A stretch of 64,000 nucleotides of DNA from Palsa-459 sp963841965. GTDB taxonomy: Bacteria > Actinomycetota > Acidimicrobiia > Acidimicrobiales > RAAP-2. Position 1 is the stretch's first letter, and each line of letters begins with the position of its first letter. The DNA is taken from assembly GCA_963841965.1 (NCBI GenBank), contig CAWJES010000007.1, forward strand, positions 1 to 64,000. Reading direction: 5' to 3'. A program made the position numbers and the translations under genes. Positions 11,139-20,904 of this stretch are shown one piece after another. The notes beneath the pieces are model-generated. The model did not search any database, was not told the DNA's origin, and worked only from the letters and a program-made list of their open reading frames with translations.

Positions 11139-13075
11139 ATGTGCGGAATCGCAGGCTTTACACATAGCGGCCGGCGCCCAACGACGAGAACTCATTCGGC
11201 GCATGACCGCCTCGATACGTCATCGCGGACCCGACAGCAGGGCGGCTGGTTCTCGCCCAACGTCGCGCTGGGCGCCGTCCGCTCGAGGTCATCGATCCCG
11301 ATGGCGGCGACCAGCCATTCCACTCCGGCATGGAAACGACGGCCAGCCTCTCATCGTCTACAACGGCGAGATCTACAATTTCGCCGAATTGCGCCGTGAA
11401 CTCGAGACCTTCGGCCATCGCTTCCGTTCCCGCTGCGACACCGAAGTCGCGCTGCGCGCCTTCCTCCAATGGGATACCGCCTGCTTCGAGCGCTTCCGAG
11501 GCATGTTCGCAATGGCCATCTGGTCCGAACGCGATCGTCGCCTTGTGCTGGCGCGCGACCGCATCGGCATCAAGCCCCTCTATATTTGCCGCCTCGGACT
11601 GATGTCGTCTTCGGCTCCGAACTGAAGGTGCTTTTCGCGCATCCCGCGAGTCGAGCGCAGACTCGACCTCGCCGCACTCGATGACTTTCTCTCGCTGAAC
11701 TACGTGCCGGGTCCGCGCACTCTGGTCGAAGGCATCGAAAAGCTTCCTCCGGGCAATTTCCTCGAATGGCGCGATGGACGTGCACCCGGGTTACGCCTTA
11801 TTGGACGCTGCGGTTTGCCCCCGATGCCCGTCTCGACGAAACCGCCGCCGCCGAGGAACTCGATCGCCTTCTCCGCGATGCGGTTCGCGAACAACTGGTC
11901 AGCGACGTTCCGCTGGGAGTCTGGGCCAGCGGCGGCATCGACTCTTCCACGCTCCTCCATTACGCCGCCGAACTCGGGCGCAAAGCCCCTCAAGACTTTT
12001 CTCCATCGCCTTCGAATCGAAGTCGTGCGATGAGCGTCCGTGGTTCCGTGCAGATCGCTCGCTCTACGGCACCGAACATCATGAATTCGAGCTGCTCGCC
12101 ACTCGGCCGATCGATCATCACCATCGCCGAATTCGCCTACTACTCCGATGAACCCAGCGCCGATGCGGGCGCATTGCCCGTCTGGTTCCTCTCCAAGATG
12201 AGCCGTCGCCAGTGACCGTCGCACTCTCCGGCGAGGGCGGCGATGAGTTATTCGGCGGCTATCTTACCTATCGCGCCGACGAACTCGCTCGTCCCCTGCG
12301 CCGCATGCCCCGGTTCCTGCGCAAGCCGCCCTGAAAGCCGCGCGCGGCTTGCTGCCCGTCTCCGACGCCAAGATCGGATTCGAATACAAAGTGAAGCGCG
12401 GCTGGAAGGCTCTCTGCTCCATCCGGATGAAGCGCATCTCTTCTGGAACGGTGCGTTCTCCGCGGAGCAGAAACGGGCAATTGCTCGCCGGACGCAACTC
12501 TCGGCTCACCCGCTCATTGCGGTCTGCGATGCCCTGCCCGCCGCGTCCGAGATCGGCTTCCTGAACCGCTACATGTTCGCCGATCAGCTCGCCTACCTGC
12601 CGGACGATCTGCTCGTCAAGGTGGATCGCATGAGCATGGCGCATTCGCTCGAAGTGCGCCCGCCACTCCTCGATCACCGCATCGTCGAGTTCGCCGCGCG
12701 CCTGCCCGAGCGCCTCAAAATTCGTGGCGCCTATCAAAAGGCGATTCTAAGCGCGCGATGAAAGGGAAGCTGCCGGACGCCATCCTGAACCGCAAAAAAT
12801 CAGGCCTCGATATTCCCGCGCACGAGTGGTTCCGCGGCCCGCTGCTGCCGCTGCTCGAAGAGACGCTCGCCCCTGAAGTAGTCCGCCGCACCGCGCTGTT
12901 CGATGCCGACTTCACGGCGCGGCTCATCCGCGATCACGCCGGCAGGCGCATCAATGCCGGCTACCAGCTTTGGGGATTGCTCACGCTCTTCCTGTGGATC
13001 AAGCGCTGGAACATCGACGTCGTTCCTCTTGAGGAAACGATGCCGTCAGTTAGTCCCCGCCAGATCGGCCTTTGA
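11139..13075 (+). CDS. asnB: Asparagine synthetase (glutamine-hydrolysing), frameshifted
   Basis: Converts aspartate, glutamine and ATP to asparagine; relatives amidate other carboxylates. The class II glutaminase domain starts MCGIAGFTHSG with nucleophile Cys2. It continues GNDGQPLIVYNGEIYNFAEL and FLQWDTACFERFRGMFAMAI, then LVLARDRIGIKPLY. The synthetase domain carries the pyrophosphatase loop LGVWASGGIDSSTLLHYAAE. The rest reads FLNRYMFADQLAYLPDDLLV and ILNRKKSGLDIPAHEWFRGP, typical of the C-terminus. At least seven indels split the gene, the heaviest damage in the window. The stop at 13,073-13,075 overlaps the 3' end of the convergent cupin gene by 30 nt. Confidence 0.85.
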
Positions 13076-13625
13076 CGCGTTCTCGTCCTTCAGTGCGGCG
13101 ACCTTGTCGGGATCGATGCGCACGATGAAGTATTGGATGTGGCCATTGATCTTCGGGAACCAGTGTCCAACGCCTGGCCGGAATGATCACCGAGTCGCCC
13201 GCCTTCAGTTCAAAGGTCTTGCCATTCCGGATGGAAGCGCCGTCTCCGCCCGGACCGTTCAATAATTTGACCGACTTATTGTCCGCCGGCCGCGCCTTCC
13301 AGCCCACAATATCCTGGCCCGTGACAAGCGTACCGGACCCGTCGATGACGTAGTACACCTCGCTCACGAGGTCGTGTTCGGCCACGCCCGCATTCTGCGT
13401 CTGATCGCGATAGACGATGCCGACCGCCACATAGCTCCTGCCGACGTCCACTGCGCGAACCTGCTGATCGGCCGACCCATGGGGGGAATCCTCTTCAAAT
13501 AGGCCTGAAACTCGTCCCGGCCGATAAGATTCCGCCGAGCATTGGTTGCAACTGGAACTCCTTTGCTGCCCCGGCAGAATCGCCAGGCTCAACAGGAACA
13601 ACGCGGCTGTTTTTGTGATGGCCAT
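13046..13625 (-). CDS. Secreted cupin-domain protein (one frameshift near C-terminus)
   Basis: Small exported cupin. A ribosome site GGAGGG lies just upstream of the ATG at 13,625, so this start is preferred over the ATG 21 nt further upstream. The signal peptide is ITKTAALFLLSLAILPGQ. The beta-barrel core contains HDLVSEVYYVIDGSGTLVTG (cupin motif 1) and FELKAGDSVIIPA followed by an HWF-like motif 2. After an indel near 13,170 the frame continues INGHIQYFIVRIDPDKVAAL and ends at 13,046. The ligand is unknown. It is convergent with the asparagine synthetase gene and divergent from the regulator gene. Confidence 0.72.
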
Positions 13626-13917
13626 ATTCCCTCCAAGGTAGAACATTATTTCACGCGCGCATTCACTATTACGCGAAAAAAGTCAGCAAGGCAATTCCGA
13701 AAATCGAATTGCCGAAGAGTCGGCTGGCGCTTTGGATCTATAACCAAAGCGCAGGCAGAAGGCTTACTGGAGGCGATCCTCAGGCGCGTTTGCGAGTTTC
13801 GGTTCGCGCGATGAGCGCCCGAAGCGCATCATTCACCGACTTCGAATCCGGAAAAGCCCTGGCGAGTTCGCGCTCAGGCATTATCACATCGACTCCGCCG
13901 CTGTATCTGTCGACGTA

Positions 13918-13944
13918 TTGTATTTCAGCCGAAACGGGTATACT
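13918..13944 (+). promoter_or_regulatory. Possible sigma70-type promoter for the wHTH regulator
   Basis: TATACT at 13,939-13,944 is a good -10 hexamer. TTGTAT at 13,918-13,923 is a weak -35 with a 15-nt spacer. It would start transcription about 12 nt before the ATG at 13,964. The rest of the 338-nt gap between the cupin and regulator genes shows no supportable gene. Confidence 0.3.
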
Positions 13945-13963
13945 TTCTGATGTGCCAAACGCG

Positions 13964-16093
13964 ATGATCGATGGCAGGACAGTCGAGCCTTTAATTGCCC
14001 GCGAATACGTGTTCGGCGAGTATCGCGTGGATGTGGGAGCTTACAAGCTCTGGCGGCGCAATCGCCTGATCGTTCTTCCGCCGAGGGTTTTCGACACGCT
14101 GGCCGTTTTGATCCAGCATCGCGATCGCGCGGTGAGCAAAGAGGAATTGCTGAGTTCGGTGTGGCCCGGGTGCAATGTCACCGAGGACAGTATCACGCAA
14201 AGTATTTCGACGCTGCGAAAAGCGCTGGGAGACGACACCGCGCGTCCGACGCTGATCGCGACCATCGCGCGGCGGGGGTATCGATTCATTGGTCCTGTCG
14301 CCGAAGCTTCGGAGGACACTCTTCCGCGCGAGCGCACGGAGCCGAAAAAATATTGGGTTCCGGTGCTGGTGGGGGCGGCCGCACTCGCCGTCGGCATGAC
14401 GCTTCCCCGAGCGATCTACCAGCCCCAGGCGATGCGCAAGAAAGCCCCCCGCTTCGACTGTCGATAAACGCACCCAAAGGAACCAGTCTCATCTCCGGCG
14501 GGTGCTGTCGCCGGACGGGCGGTACATGATATTGCTGGCGGAGACTATCTCACCGGCATTGAGCAGATCTGGATCTGATCGCGGCGAGTGGTAAATCCCG
14601 GCCCGTTCCCGGAACTCAGGGCGCGATGTGGCCGAATTCTGGTTGCCGGACAGCGAGAGCGTCGGATTTTTTGCCGGAGGAAGCTCAGACGGGTCGGCAT
14701 CGGCAATCAGCCGGCGAAGGTAATCACGTCCGCGGGCACGGTTACATCAGGACCATCCTGGGGATCGAAGGGCGTCATCCTGTTCGCCGAGGAGCGCTCG
14801 GGCCTCTTCTCCGTTCCCGATTCGGGCCGGGCTCCGGATGCGGTGACAAAGTTGAACGCGAAGGAGGAGGAAGTGGCGCACCGATGGCCGCAATTCCGCC
14901 GACGGCGAGCATTTCCTCTTTTTCAATCTGAGCGCAAAGGCGAATCGGTCCGGAACGTATCTGGGCTCCCTTCACTTCTAAGGTGCCTACTGTTTACTGG
15001 ATGCACCGGCCGGATACGCGCAGCCGGGATACCTGGTTTACGCGCGGAGATCGGTATCTTTTAATGGCGCAGGGCTTCTACTGCGGCCCGGCCGCATGCG
15101 CGACCGGATGCAATGGCGATCGGCGAAACTGTATTCCCGGCCGAAGGCATCGACGAAAGCCTGCTGTCGGCGCCCAACCTGTCCGTATCGGCGAACGGAC
15201 TGCTCGCCTACACCGGTTCCGGGGGCATGCCTCAGCTCAAATGGCTGGATCGGGCGGGGCGCGCGGTGGCCGCGGTCGATATGCCGAGCCCGGTGCACTA
15301 TCCGGTGATTTCCCCGGATCAGAAACAGGTTTTGGTGGGGAGCCGCAAGCTGGAGCACGGGGTGTGGCTGGTCGATCTGTCGCGGGGCGTTTCCACACGG
15401 ATCGTGGCGGACGGAATGCGGCCTTTGTGGTCGCCCGACGGGTCGCGAATTGCTTTCAGCGCGGACCGCGGCGGAGTGAATTCTTTCTTTGTCAAACCCG
15501 CGATGGGGTCGGATGAGGACACTTTGGTGCTGCGCACGAAGAACGCAAAGATACTCAACGATTGGTCGCCCGACGGGCAGTATATTCTGTACAGCAGCGT
15601 GAGTCCGGATACGAAGAACGATCTGTGGATTCTTCCACTGTTTGGCGATAAAAAGCCGAGGCCATTTCTGCGGACGCCGTTCAACGAGGCGCAGGGGCAG
15701 ATATCCCCGGACGGACATTGGGTCGCATACGCGTCGGATGAATCCGGCGTCTGGGAAGTGTATCTGGAGTCTTTTCCCAGGGCCGGCGAGAAGCGAGTTC
15801 TTTCGAGCGGGGGTGGGGCGGAGCCACATTGGAGAAAGGACGGAAAGGAGATTTTCTATCTGTCTCCGGACCGCAATCTGATGGCAATCGGTATCGCGCT
15901 GGGGCCGGCGCCGCAAATTCAGCGGCCGCACGCGCTTTTCCGCGCACCGATCATCCAGTCCAATCTTCTCGGCAATCAGTTTGCCGCGAGCGCGGACGGG
16001 CAGCGATTTCTGCTGGGCTCGGCCGAAAGAACGGCCAAAGAAGAGCGGGAGATTATCGTTTTGTCTTCGTGGGCCCGACTGCTCTCGCACTAA
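13964..16093 (+). CDS. Winged-helix regulator fused to TolB-like beta-propeller (frameshifted)
   Basis: One-component membrane-spanning regulator of the CadC/ToxR type common in Acidobacteria. Residues ~10-110 form an OmpR-type winged helix: YVFGEYRVDVGAYKLWRRNR, LPPRVFDTLAVLIQHRDRAV and LIATIARRGYRFIGPVAE. A single membrane helix follows (WVPVLVGAAALAVGMTL). The exported part is a WD40-like/PD40 propeller: LSPDGRYMILLA, PVISPDQKQVLVG, PLWSPDGSRIAFSADRGG, DWSPDGQYILYSS, QISPDGHWVAYASDESGVWE. Indels occur between about 14,460 and 15,110; the last 327 residues are intact to 16,093. DNA inside and a propeller outside imply sensing of an envelope signal, which is inference. Confidence 0.8.
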
Positions 16094-16200
16094 TTCCGGG
16101 GCAGACGGCCGAAAAATTTTCGGCTAATCGGACAAGGCAGGCTGGGAAACTGCCCCACAAAGGTTACGAACGGTGCAAGCAGACAGCCGGGAGGGAATCA

Positions 16201-17136
16201 ATGATTGCGCGACGCAGTTTTATTAAGAGCGGTGCGGCGGTGGGGATAGCTTCGGCGTGGCCGGGGATATTCGGTGGTGCGGTTCAAAGTCAGGAGTTCT
16301 GAATTCCGCCGGGAGCGCGCCCGCGGAACTGAAGGCTCCCGCGGGCGCCTGTGATTGCCACCACCATATATACGATGCAGTCCGATTTCCGGTGGCACGG
16401 CCGGGGGGGCCATTCATACAGAATGCGCGCGTGGAAGACTACCGAATGCTGCAGGGGCGAATCGGAACTACCCGGGACATCGTGGTCACGCCGTCCGCTT
16501 ATGGCGACGACAACCGGGTGACGCTGGATGCGATCGCGCGTTTGGGAAGCAATGCGCGCGGGATCGCGGTAGTACGCCCCACGATTACCGATGGCGAGCT
16601 GAAGACGCTGGACAATGGCGGCATTCGCGGGATCCGTTTTTCGCTCGTCGATCCTTTCGAGACGATCGAACCTCTGTCTAAGCGCGTCGCCGCGCTGGGC
16701 TGGCACGTGCAGATTAATCTGGCGCCGAACAAATTGCGGCGGCGGAGGATTTATGGAATCGCCTGCCGTGTGCGATTGTATTCGACCACATGGGGCACGT
16801 GCCGCAGCCAGCGGGCTTAAATCATCCGGTGTACGGCGTGGTTCGCCGGCTGGTGGATAAAGGCCGCGCGTGGGTCAAGCTGTCGGTGACTTACGACAAC
16901 ACCAAAGACGGGCCGCCGGGATATGAGGATGTTAGTAAGGTGGCGCAGGCGTACATTCAGGCCGCGCCGGAGCGCATGGTGTGGGGAAGCAACTGGCCGC
17001 ATCCCAACGAAAAGAAGACGCCCGACGATGCCGTACTCTTCGACCTGCTGGCCAAATGGGCGCCGGACGAGGCCATGCGCAACCGCATTCTGGTGCGGAA
17101 TCCGGAGGCACTCTACGGTTTCAATCAGCCGGGTGA
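16201..17136 (+). CDS. Amidohydrolase, LigI-like TIM-barrel, Tat-type signal (frameshifted)
   Basis: Metal-dependent hydrolase of the amidohydrolase_2 group, related to 2-pyrone-4,6-dicarboxylate lactonase. ATG 16,201 opens an export signal with a twin-arginine look (MIARRSFIKSGAAVGIASAW). After an indel near 16,300 the mature part begins APAGACDCHHHIYDAVRFPV, with the HxH metal ligands of strand 1. Further landmarks are DNGGIRGIRFSLVD, the segment MGHVPQPAGLNHP after an indel near 16,735, and WGSNWPHPNEKKTPDD near the C-terminus. The true stop is probably the TGA at 17,134-17,136 or the TAG at 17,139-17,141, because the frame otherwise runs on into the next gene. The substrate is unknown. 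Confidence 0.75.
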
Positions 17137-17209
17137 ATTAGTTCGGCCTCGCATCCTCCGACCTGTGTCCCGAAGAAGGGATCTATCCTTAACAATGAAG
17201 GAGCAGACG

Positions 17210-18386
17210 ATGCCGCATTCAATCACCCGCAGAGAGACGCTGAGGAGAGGGCTCACCACAGCCAGTTTTCTCGCTATGGCGGAATTGGCGATTCCGGCGC
17301 GGGCCGCGGGCGAGGAAGACATTCCATTCACGGACATCCCGAAGAACTTCGCTCCGGGCAGTTCCACCGCGCCATCGCGCGTCCTCGACATCCGCAAAAT
17401 CGACGGGCTGCTCACGCCCAGGGAACAGTTCTTCGCAGTGCAGCACATCGACCGGCCGGCAGTCGACGGGGCCTCGTATCGTCTGAAATTCACCGGCATG
17501 GTGACGAAGCCAATGGAATTCTCGCTGGCCGATCTGCGCGCGATGCGTCCGACGGAGCTGGTGGCGGGCTATGAGTGTTCCGGCAACAGCCCGCGCTCAG
17601 TGCAGGGGCTGTCTTCGAACGGGCGCTGGACGGGCGTGCGATTGAATGCGCTGCTGAAAGAGGTGGGCGTGGAGCCACAGGCGCGGGAGGTTATTTTCTT
17701 TGGCGCCGATCACCGCAAGGACGACATCGTGTTCCGGCAGCAGACTTATAAACTGGACCAGCAGTTCGGCCGCAGCGTGACGCTCGAGAACGCGATGAAG
17801 CATGAGCCGATGGTGGCGTGGGCGCTGAACGACGAGCCGCTCACGCGCGAGCAGGGCTTTCCCCGCGGCTAATCATGCCGGGCTGGTATGGCGTGGCCAA
17901 TGTCAAGTGGCTGGCGGAGGTGCATCTACAGGAAGATCGGTATCTGGGAAATTATCAGACCCGCTGGTACCGGGATCTGCGCGGCGTGGGCGGCACGGGG
18001 CAGGAAGACGATCCGCAGGTGCAGTGGGTGGAGAACGAAGTCACGCGGATGCGTTTGAAGTCCGTGATTGCGCGCGTGCGGCGGACGGGTGGGGCGCTGC
18101 AGGTTCTCGGATTTGTGTTGAACGATGGCACGCCGCTGCGTTCCGTGGAAGTGCAGGTGGATGGCGGTGCGTGGCAGAAGGCAACGCTGGATCCGTCGAA
18201 CACGCAGTACTCGGTGGAAGCTTTTCATGTGGCGCTCGGGATGGGGCGACGCCGGGTGAGCACACGCTGGTGTCGCGCGTTACGGATGCGGACGGTGTTG
18301 TGCAGCCGACAGCCGCGGAACTGTTCCGGAAGAAGACGTTCCTGGAAGATAACGGTCAGTTTCCGCGGAAGGTGATGGTCGGTTGA
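17210..18386 (+). CDS. Sulfite-oxidase-like molybdopterin oxidoreductase (frameshifted)
   Basis: Mononuclear molybdenum enzyme of the sulfite oxidase fold, probably periplasmic. An AAGGAG-like site lies 12 nt before the ATG at 17,210. The N-terminus SITRRETLRRGLTTASFL is Tat-like. The Mo-cofactor domain contains PREQFFAVQHIDRP, GYECSGNSPRSVQG (its Cys is the expected molybdenum ligand) and RWTGVRLNALLKEVGV. An indel near 17,850 leads to RLIMPGWYGVANVKWLAEVH and the Mo-co dimerisation domain (GFVLNDGTPLRSVEVQVDGG). A second indel near 18,250 leads to the end, KVMVG, at 18,386. No cytochrome partner is adjacent. Physiological substrate unknown. Confidence 0.82.
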
Positions 18387-18412
18387 GCGGGATGCGCACG
18401 AGGAAAGTTTAG

Positions 18413-18442
18413 CCGCCGATGAACGCGGATCAACGCCGATAA
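18413..18442. repeat. Short intergenic GCCGATGAACGCGGAT-type repeat
   Basis: The gap between the molybdoenzyme gene and the toxin gene contains a short degenerate tandem of the 'gaacgcggatcaacgccgat' kind, alternating CGCCGAT and CGCGGAT units. Such sequence is seen as dispersed intergenic filler in many soil bacteria. Only one copy is in this window. Confidence 0.35.
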
Positions 18443-18448
18443 GCGCAT

Positions 18449-18882
18449 TCAGTTCGTGATGGCAAGGGCCACGTCCGTCGGCCGAGACGGCGACCGGTGG
18501 ACCAGCAAATCGCGCTGCGGCGATCCCTCATGATGACGAGCCCGTGGGCGTCGGCCAGGGTGAGATTCTGATCGGCAAACCGTGCCAGGGTTAGTCGCGA
18601 CCTTTGAAAGCTCGTTCGCGTCGAACGCCTCATGGTCAGCGCCGGCAACGCGTCGATGAAGGCAAGAAAATGCGCGGCGCGATGCCTGTCGTACCGCCTT
18701 AGAAACCATCCATGGCCCTCCGCGATCACCAGGGTGGATGTCACAAGCGCCGGAGGCGACGCGAACAGCCGTTTGAATATCAGATGGTAACTGTCCGATC
18801 TGTCGAGAAAGGCGATGAATGCTGAAGTGTCGAGGTAGGCTTCGCGGGAATCGACCGGCTGCGGCTCAGTCTTTCGTGCCAT
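18449..18882 (-). CDS. VapC-like PIN-domain toxin (frameshifted)
   Basis: PIN-domain RNase of a type II toxin-antitoxin pair. ATG at 18,882 (MARKTEP). The first acidic site is in AYLDTSAFIAFLDRSD. Then come TSTLVIAEGHGWFLRRYDRH and the third acidic cluster DQNLTLADAHGLVIMRDR. Indels near 18,635 and 18,500 move the frame; the natural C-terminus reads TDVALAITN with the stop at 18,449. It overlaps the antitoxin gene by 17 nt, the usual arrangement for translational coupling. Confidence 0.72.
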
Positions 18883-19090
18883 AAACGAGTTCGTCGATCG
18901 ACAGGCTGGAGTGCGGATCGCTGGTTTCGACAAATCCCGCGTACTTCATCCACACGCCTTCGCCGGGAACGGGCAACTGTTGCCGGACGGCCCGGCGAAT
19001 TAGCTCCGCAACGGAGATGCCCAGGGCAGCAGCCTGCATTTTTGCCAGATCGTATTCATGGCTGTCGAGACTGATCTGGGTTCGGATCAT
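18866..19090 (-). CDS. VapB-like ribbon-helix-helix antitoxin
   Basis: 74-residue protein starting at ATG 19,090. MIRTQISLDSHEYDLAKMQA followed by LGISVAELIRRAVRQQLP is a ribbon-helix-helix DNA-binding fold (beta strand then two helices). The acidic C-terminal tail (SSLSIDELVYGTKD) would wrap the PIN toxin. The antitoxin comes first and overlaps the toxin gene. Autoregulation by the pair is known for the family and inferred here. Confidence 0.72.
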   Translation of the reverse strand: MIRTQISLDSHEYDLAKMQAAALGISVAELIRRAVRQQLPVPGEGVWMKYAGFVETSDPHSSLSIDELVYGTKD

Positions 19091-19403
19091 GTTATCACCG
19101 GTTAAAAAGATGATGACACTCAAATGGGTCTTAATCGTTATTGGACGGGGGCTTTGTGCTCTTGGATGAGAAGACACCTCCGAAAGAAGTGCGGGCGTGG
19201 GAAAGGGCGAGCCGGAAGATCGAACCGAAATAACAGCCGGAAGTGCGGAAGACTTAAGGGCGGGCGCATGGATGCCACTCTTCAAAACACCGTCTCGTCA
19301 ACTGAAACGCTCCACAGGCTACTAGGCGGTGGTGAGACCAGTATCCTTAGATGAGATGGATTCAGATTTTCACTCCGCTGAATGCTGACTACACTTGCGG
19401 CCA
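19091..19403. other. Intergenic region without a supportable gene
   Basis: About 310 nt between the antitoxin start and the insertion element. Short open frames exist but none has a ribosome site or a recognisable product. It should hold the vapBC promoter; I could not pick one out with confidence. Confidence 0.5.
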
Positions 19404-19411
19404 AATATCCG
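19404..19411. repeat. Target-site duplication, left copy (AATATCCG)
   Basis: Eight bases, AATATCCG, directly abut the left inverted repeat. The same eight bases in the same orientation follow the right inverted repeat at 22,260-22,267. Eight-base duplications are the norm for the IS1595 family. Confidence 0.93.
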
Positions 19412-19436
19412 GGTAATTATCCCTTGACGGTAGGTA
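19412..19436 (+). repeat. Left terminal inverted repeat, 25 bp
   Basis: Begins GGTAATTATCCCTTGACGG and is matched base for base by the reverse complement of 22,235-22,259. The match stops at base 25. It contains the -35 hexamer TTGACG of the transposase promoter. Confidence 0.93.
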
Positions 19437-19452
19437 CGGATTCCCTTATAAT
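19424..19452 (+). promoter_or_regulatory. Transposase promoter, -35 inside the inverted repeat
   Basis: TTGACG (19,424-19,429), a 17-nt spacer and a perfect TATAAT (19,447-19,452). Only six bases separate the -10 from the transposase ATG at 19,459. Transcription should start at or next to the A of the ATG, giving a leaderless mRNA; no ribosome site exists upstream. Confidence 0.8.
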
Positions 19453-19458
19453 GAATAC

Positions 19459-20424
19459 ATGGCCGACAAACAACTCTGGAATCACATTGAATCCAAAAAG
19501 GTTAAGTACACGATTCGGGACTTCGAAAAGCAGTTTCCCGACGATTCCACTTGCCTGGATTGGTTGCGGCAGTATTTATACCCAAACGGCGTCGAATGTA
19601 AGCTTTGCGGCAAGGTCACGAAGCATCACCGCGTAGCCAGCCGCCCTTCCTACTCCTGCGATGAATGCGGGCACCATGTCCATCCGACAGCCGGAACGAT
19701 CTTCCACAAGTCCACCACGCCCTTGCGCCTGTGGTTTTACGCGATCTACCTGATGTCTTCCAGCCGTTGCGGAATCTCCGCGAAGCATCTGGAGCGGGAA
19801 CTCGGAGTGACCTACAAAACGGCGTGGCGCATGTTCAAAGAGATTCGGACGATGCTCCAGGACGATCAGCCGTTCGACGGCGACAAGCCGGTAGAGATCG
19901 ACGAAATGTTCCACGGCGGTCGCGCGAAGAACGGCGCGGGCCGGAGGATGAACGGCGACAAACGCAAGACTCCGGTGCTCGGGATCGTCGAGCGCAAGGG
20001 CCGCGCCGTCGCCCGTACCATCGAAGCCGCGCGGAGCCGCGAAGTGCTCCCGCTCATCAAGAAATACGTCATGCCGATCAGCACCGTATTCACCGATGAA
20101 TCGGTGATCTACGACGGTGTCGGCCATTTACAGGGAACCTGCCACACCCACAAGCGGATAAATCACAGCAAGGACGTTTACGTGATGGGCGACATCCACA
20201 CGAACTCGGTCGAGGGCCTATGGTCGCTGGTCAAAAACAATATTCGCGGCGCGCACCACGCAGTCAGTGCGAAGTACCTCCAGCTATACCTGGATGAAAT
20301 CTGCTTCCGCTACAACCGGCGTCAAGTCGCGCAGCCCATGTTTATGGCCTTTATGCAGCAGATTTCCAAAGCGGAATCGAAACAGAGTTTCAGAGTGGGA
20401 ACAGGCACGCCAGACGGCTCATGA
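19459..20424 (+). CDS. IS1595-family transposase (ISXO2-like)
   Basis: Intact 321-residue DDE transposase. The N-terminal zinc ribbon is C-x2-C (CKLCGK) then C-x2-C (CDECGH), followed by HPTAGTIFHKSTTPLRLWFY and a helix-turn-helix region HLERELGVTYKTAWRMFKEI. Catalytic acids are in KPVEIDEMFHGGR (first Asp) and STVFTDESVIYDG (second Asp). The last part is the family motif HTNSVEGLWSLVKNNIRGAH with RYNRR near the end. It moves the surrounding element by cutting at the inverted repeats. Its TGA overlaps the ATG of the next small ORF. The unbroken frame contrasts with the many indels nearby. Confidence 0.95.
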   Translation: MADKQLWNHIESKKVKYTIRDFEKQFPDDSTCLDWLRQYLYPNGVECKLCGKVTKHHRVASRPSYSCDECGHHVHPTAGTIFHKSTTPLRLWFYAIYLMSSSRCGISAKHLERELGVTYKTAWRMFKEIRTMLQDDQPFDGDKPVEIDEMFHGGRAKNGAGRRMNGDKRKTPVLGIVERKGRAVARTIEAARSREVLPLIKKYVMPISTVFTDESVIYDGVGHLQGTCHTHKRINHSKDVYVMGDIHTNSVEGLWSLVKNNIRGAHHAVSAKYLQLYLDEICFRYNRRQVAQPMFMAFMQQISKAESKQSFRVGTGTPDGS

Positions 20425-20594
20425 AATCGAAAAAGATGGCGTGGCATGATATCATCCGTCGGATCGTGGACTTTTCCGATCAAGAAATTTTCAATTACTT
20501 CGATTGCGGCTTGGCAGTTCCATCCTGCCTGAGCGGCAATCCGCTTCGCCCGGTCCAACCCGTGACCAGACCCAAATCCCATAAACAGGAGTAG
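20421..20594 (+). CDS. Small passenger ORF (57 aa) coupled to transposase
   Basis: Not recognised. ATG 20,421 overlaps the transposase stop in an ATGA arrangement, so translation may be coupled. The product starts MKSKKMAWHDIIRRIVDFSD and ends in a Pro/Arg/Lys-rich tail. Basic, no membrane segment. It could be a real accessory protein or chance reading of transposon DNA. Confidence 0.35.
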   Translation: MKSKKMAWHDIIRRIVDFSDQEIFNYFDCGLAVPSCLSGNPLRPVQPVTRPKSHKQE

Positions 20595-20598
20595 CCTC

Positions 20599-20694
20599 AT
20601 GTCGTCTTCGGATGCGTTTGGAATATTGAGGAAATTGAGTACGGCGCTGCATTTCCGTTTCATTGAAGACCATAGCGATATCACCTACGATTAG
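20599..20694 (+). CDS. Very small passenger ORF (31 aa), doubtful
   Basis: ATG 20,599 lies 5 nt after the preceding small ORF. It reads MSSSDAFGILRKLSTALHFR and stops at 20,692. The close spacing suggests a chain of small genes, but length and lack of homology make it doubtful. An indel could have cut a longer protein. Confidence 0.25.
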   Translation: MSSSDAFGILRKLSTALHFRFIEDHSDITYD

Positions 20695-20726
20695 ATGGAG
20701 CGCAACCCGCGTCACAATAGAGGAAC

Positions 20727-20897
20727 TTGAACCTCGTCAATAACGCTGGTGGCGTGTCGTCGAATTCGTTAGAGAGAAAAACTGTTTCTTTGAACGGCGC
20801 AGAGGTCTGTGCGCTGGAAGGGGTAAAAGCAATAACGGTAAAGCTGGCAAATGGCGACCAGTTTTTACTGGAGGAAGATGGCGACGCCGTGCCATGA
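20727..20897 (+). CDS. Small acidic passenger protein (56 aa)
   Basis: Not recognised. The TTG start at 20,727 is preceded by AGAGGAA. The product contains VSLNGAEVCALEGVKAITVK and LANGDQFLLEEDGDAVP, a compact beta-rich pattern with acidic end. The stop at 20,895 is 7 nt before the next ATG (20,905). The tight chain of frames on one strand supports a small passenger operon. Confidence 0.4.
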   Translation: MNLVNNAGGVSSNSLERKTVSLNGAEVCALEGVKAITVKLANGDQFLLEEDGDAVP

Positions 20898-20904
20898 TTC
20901 TGAA

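Noticed and set aside
20322..20684. Minus-strand frame of 120 codons at the transposase end
   Set aside because: It runs across the transposase C-terminus and has no ribosome site; the plus-strand chain of small frames fits better.
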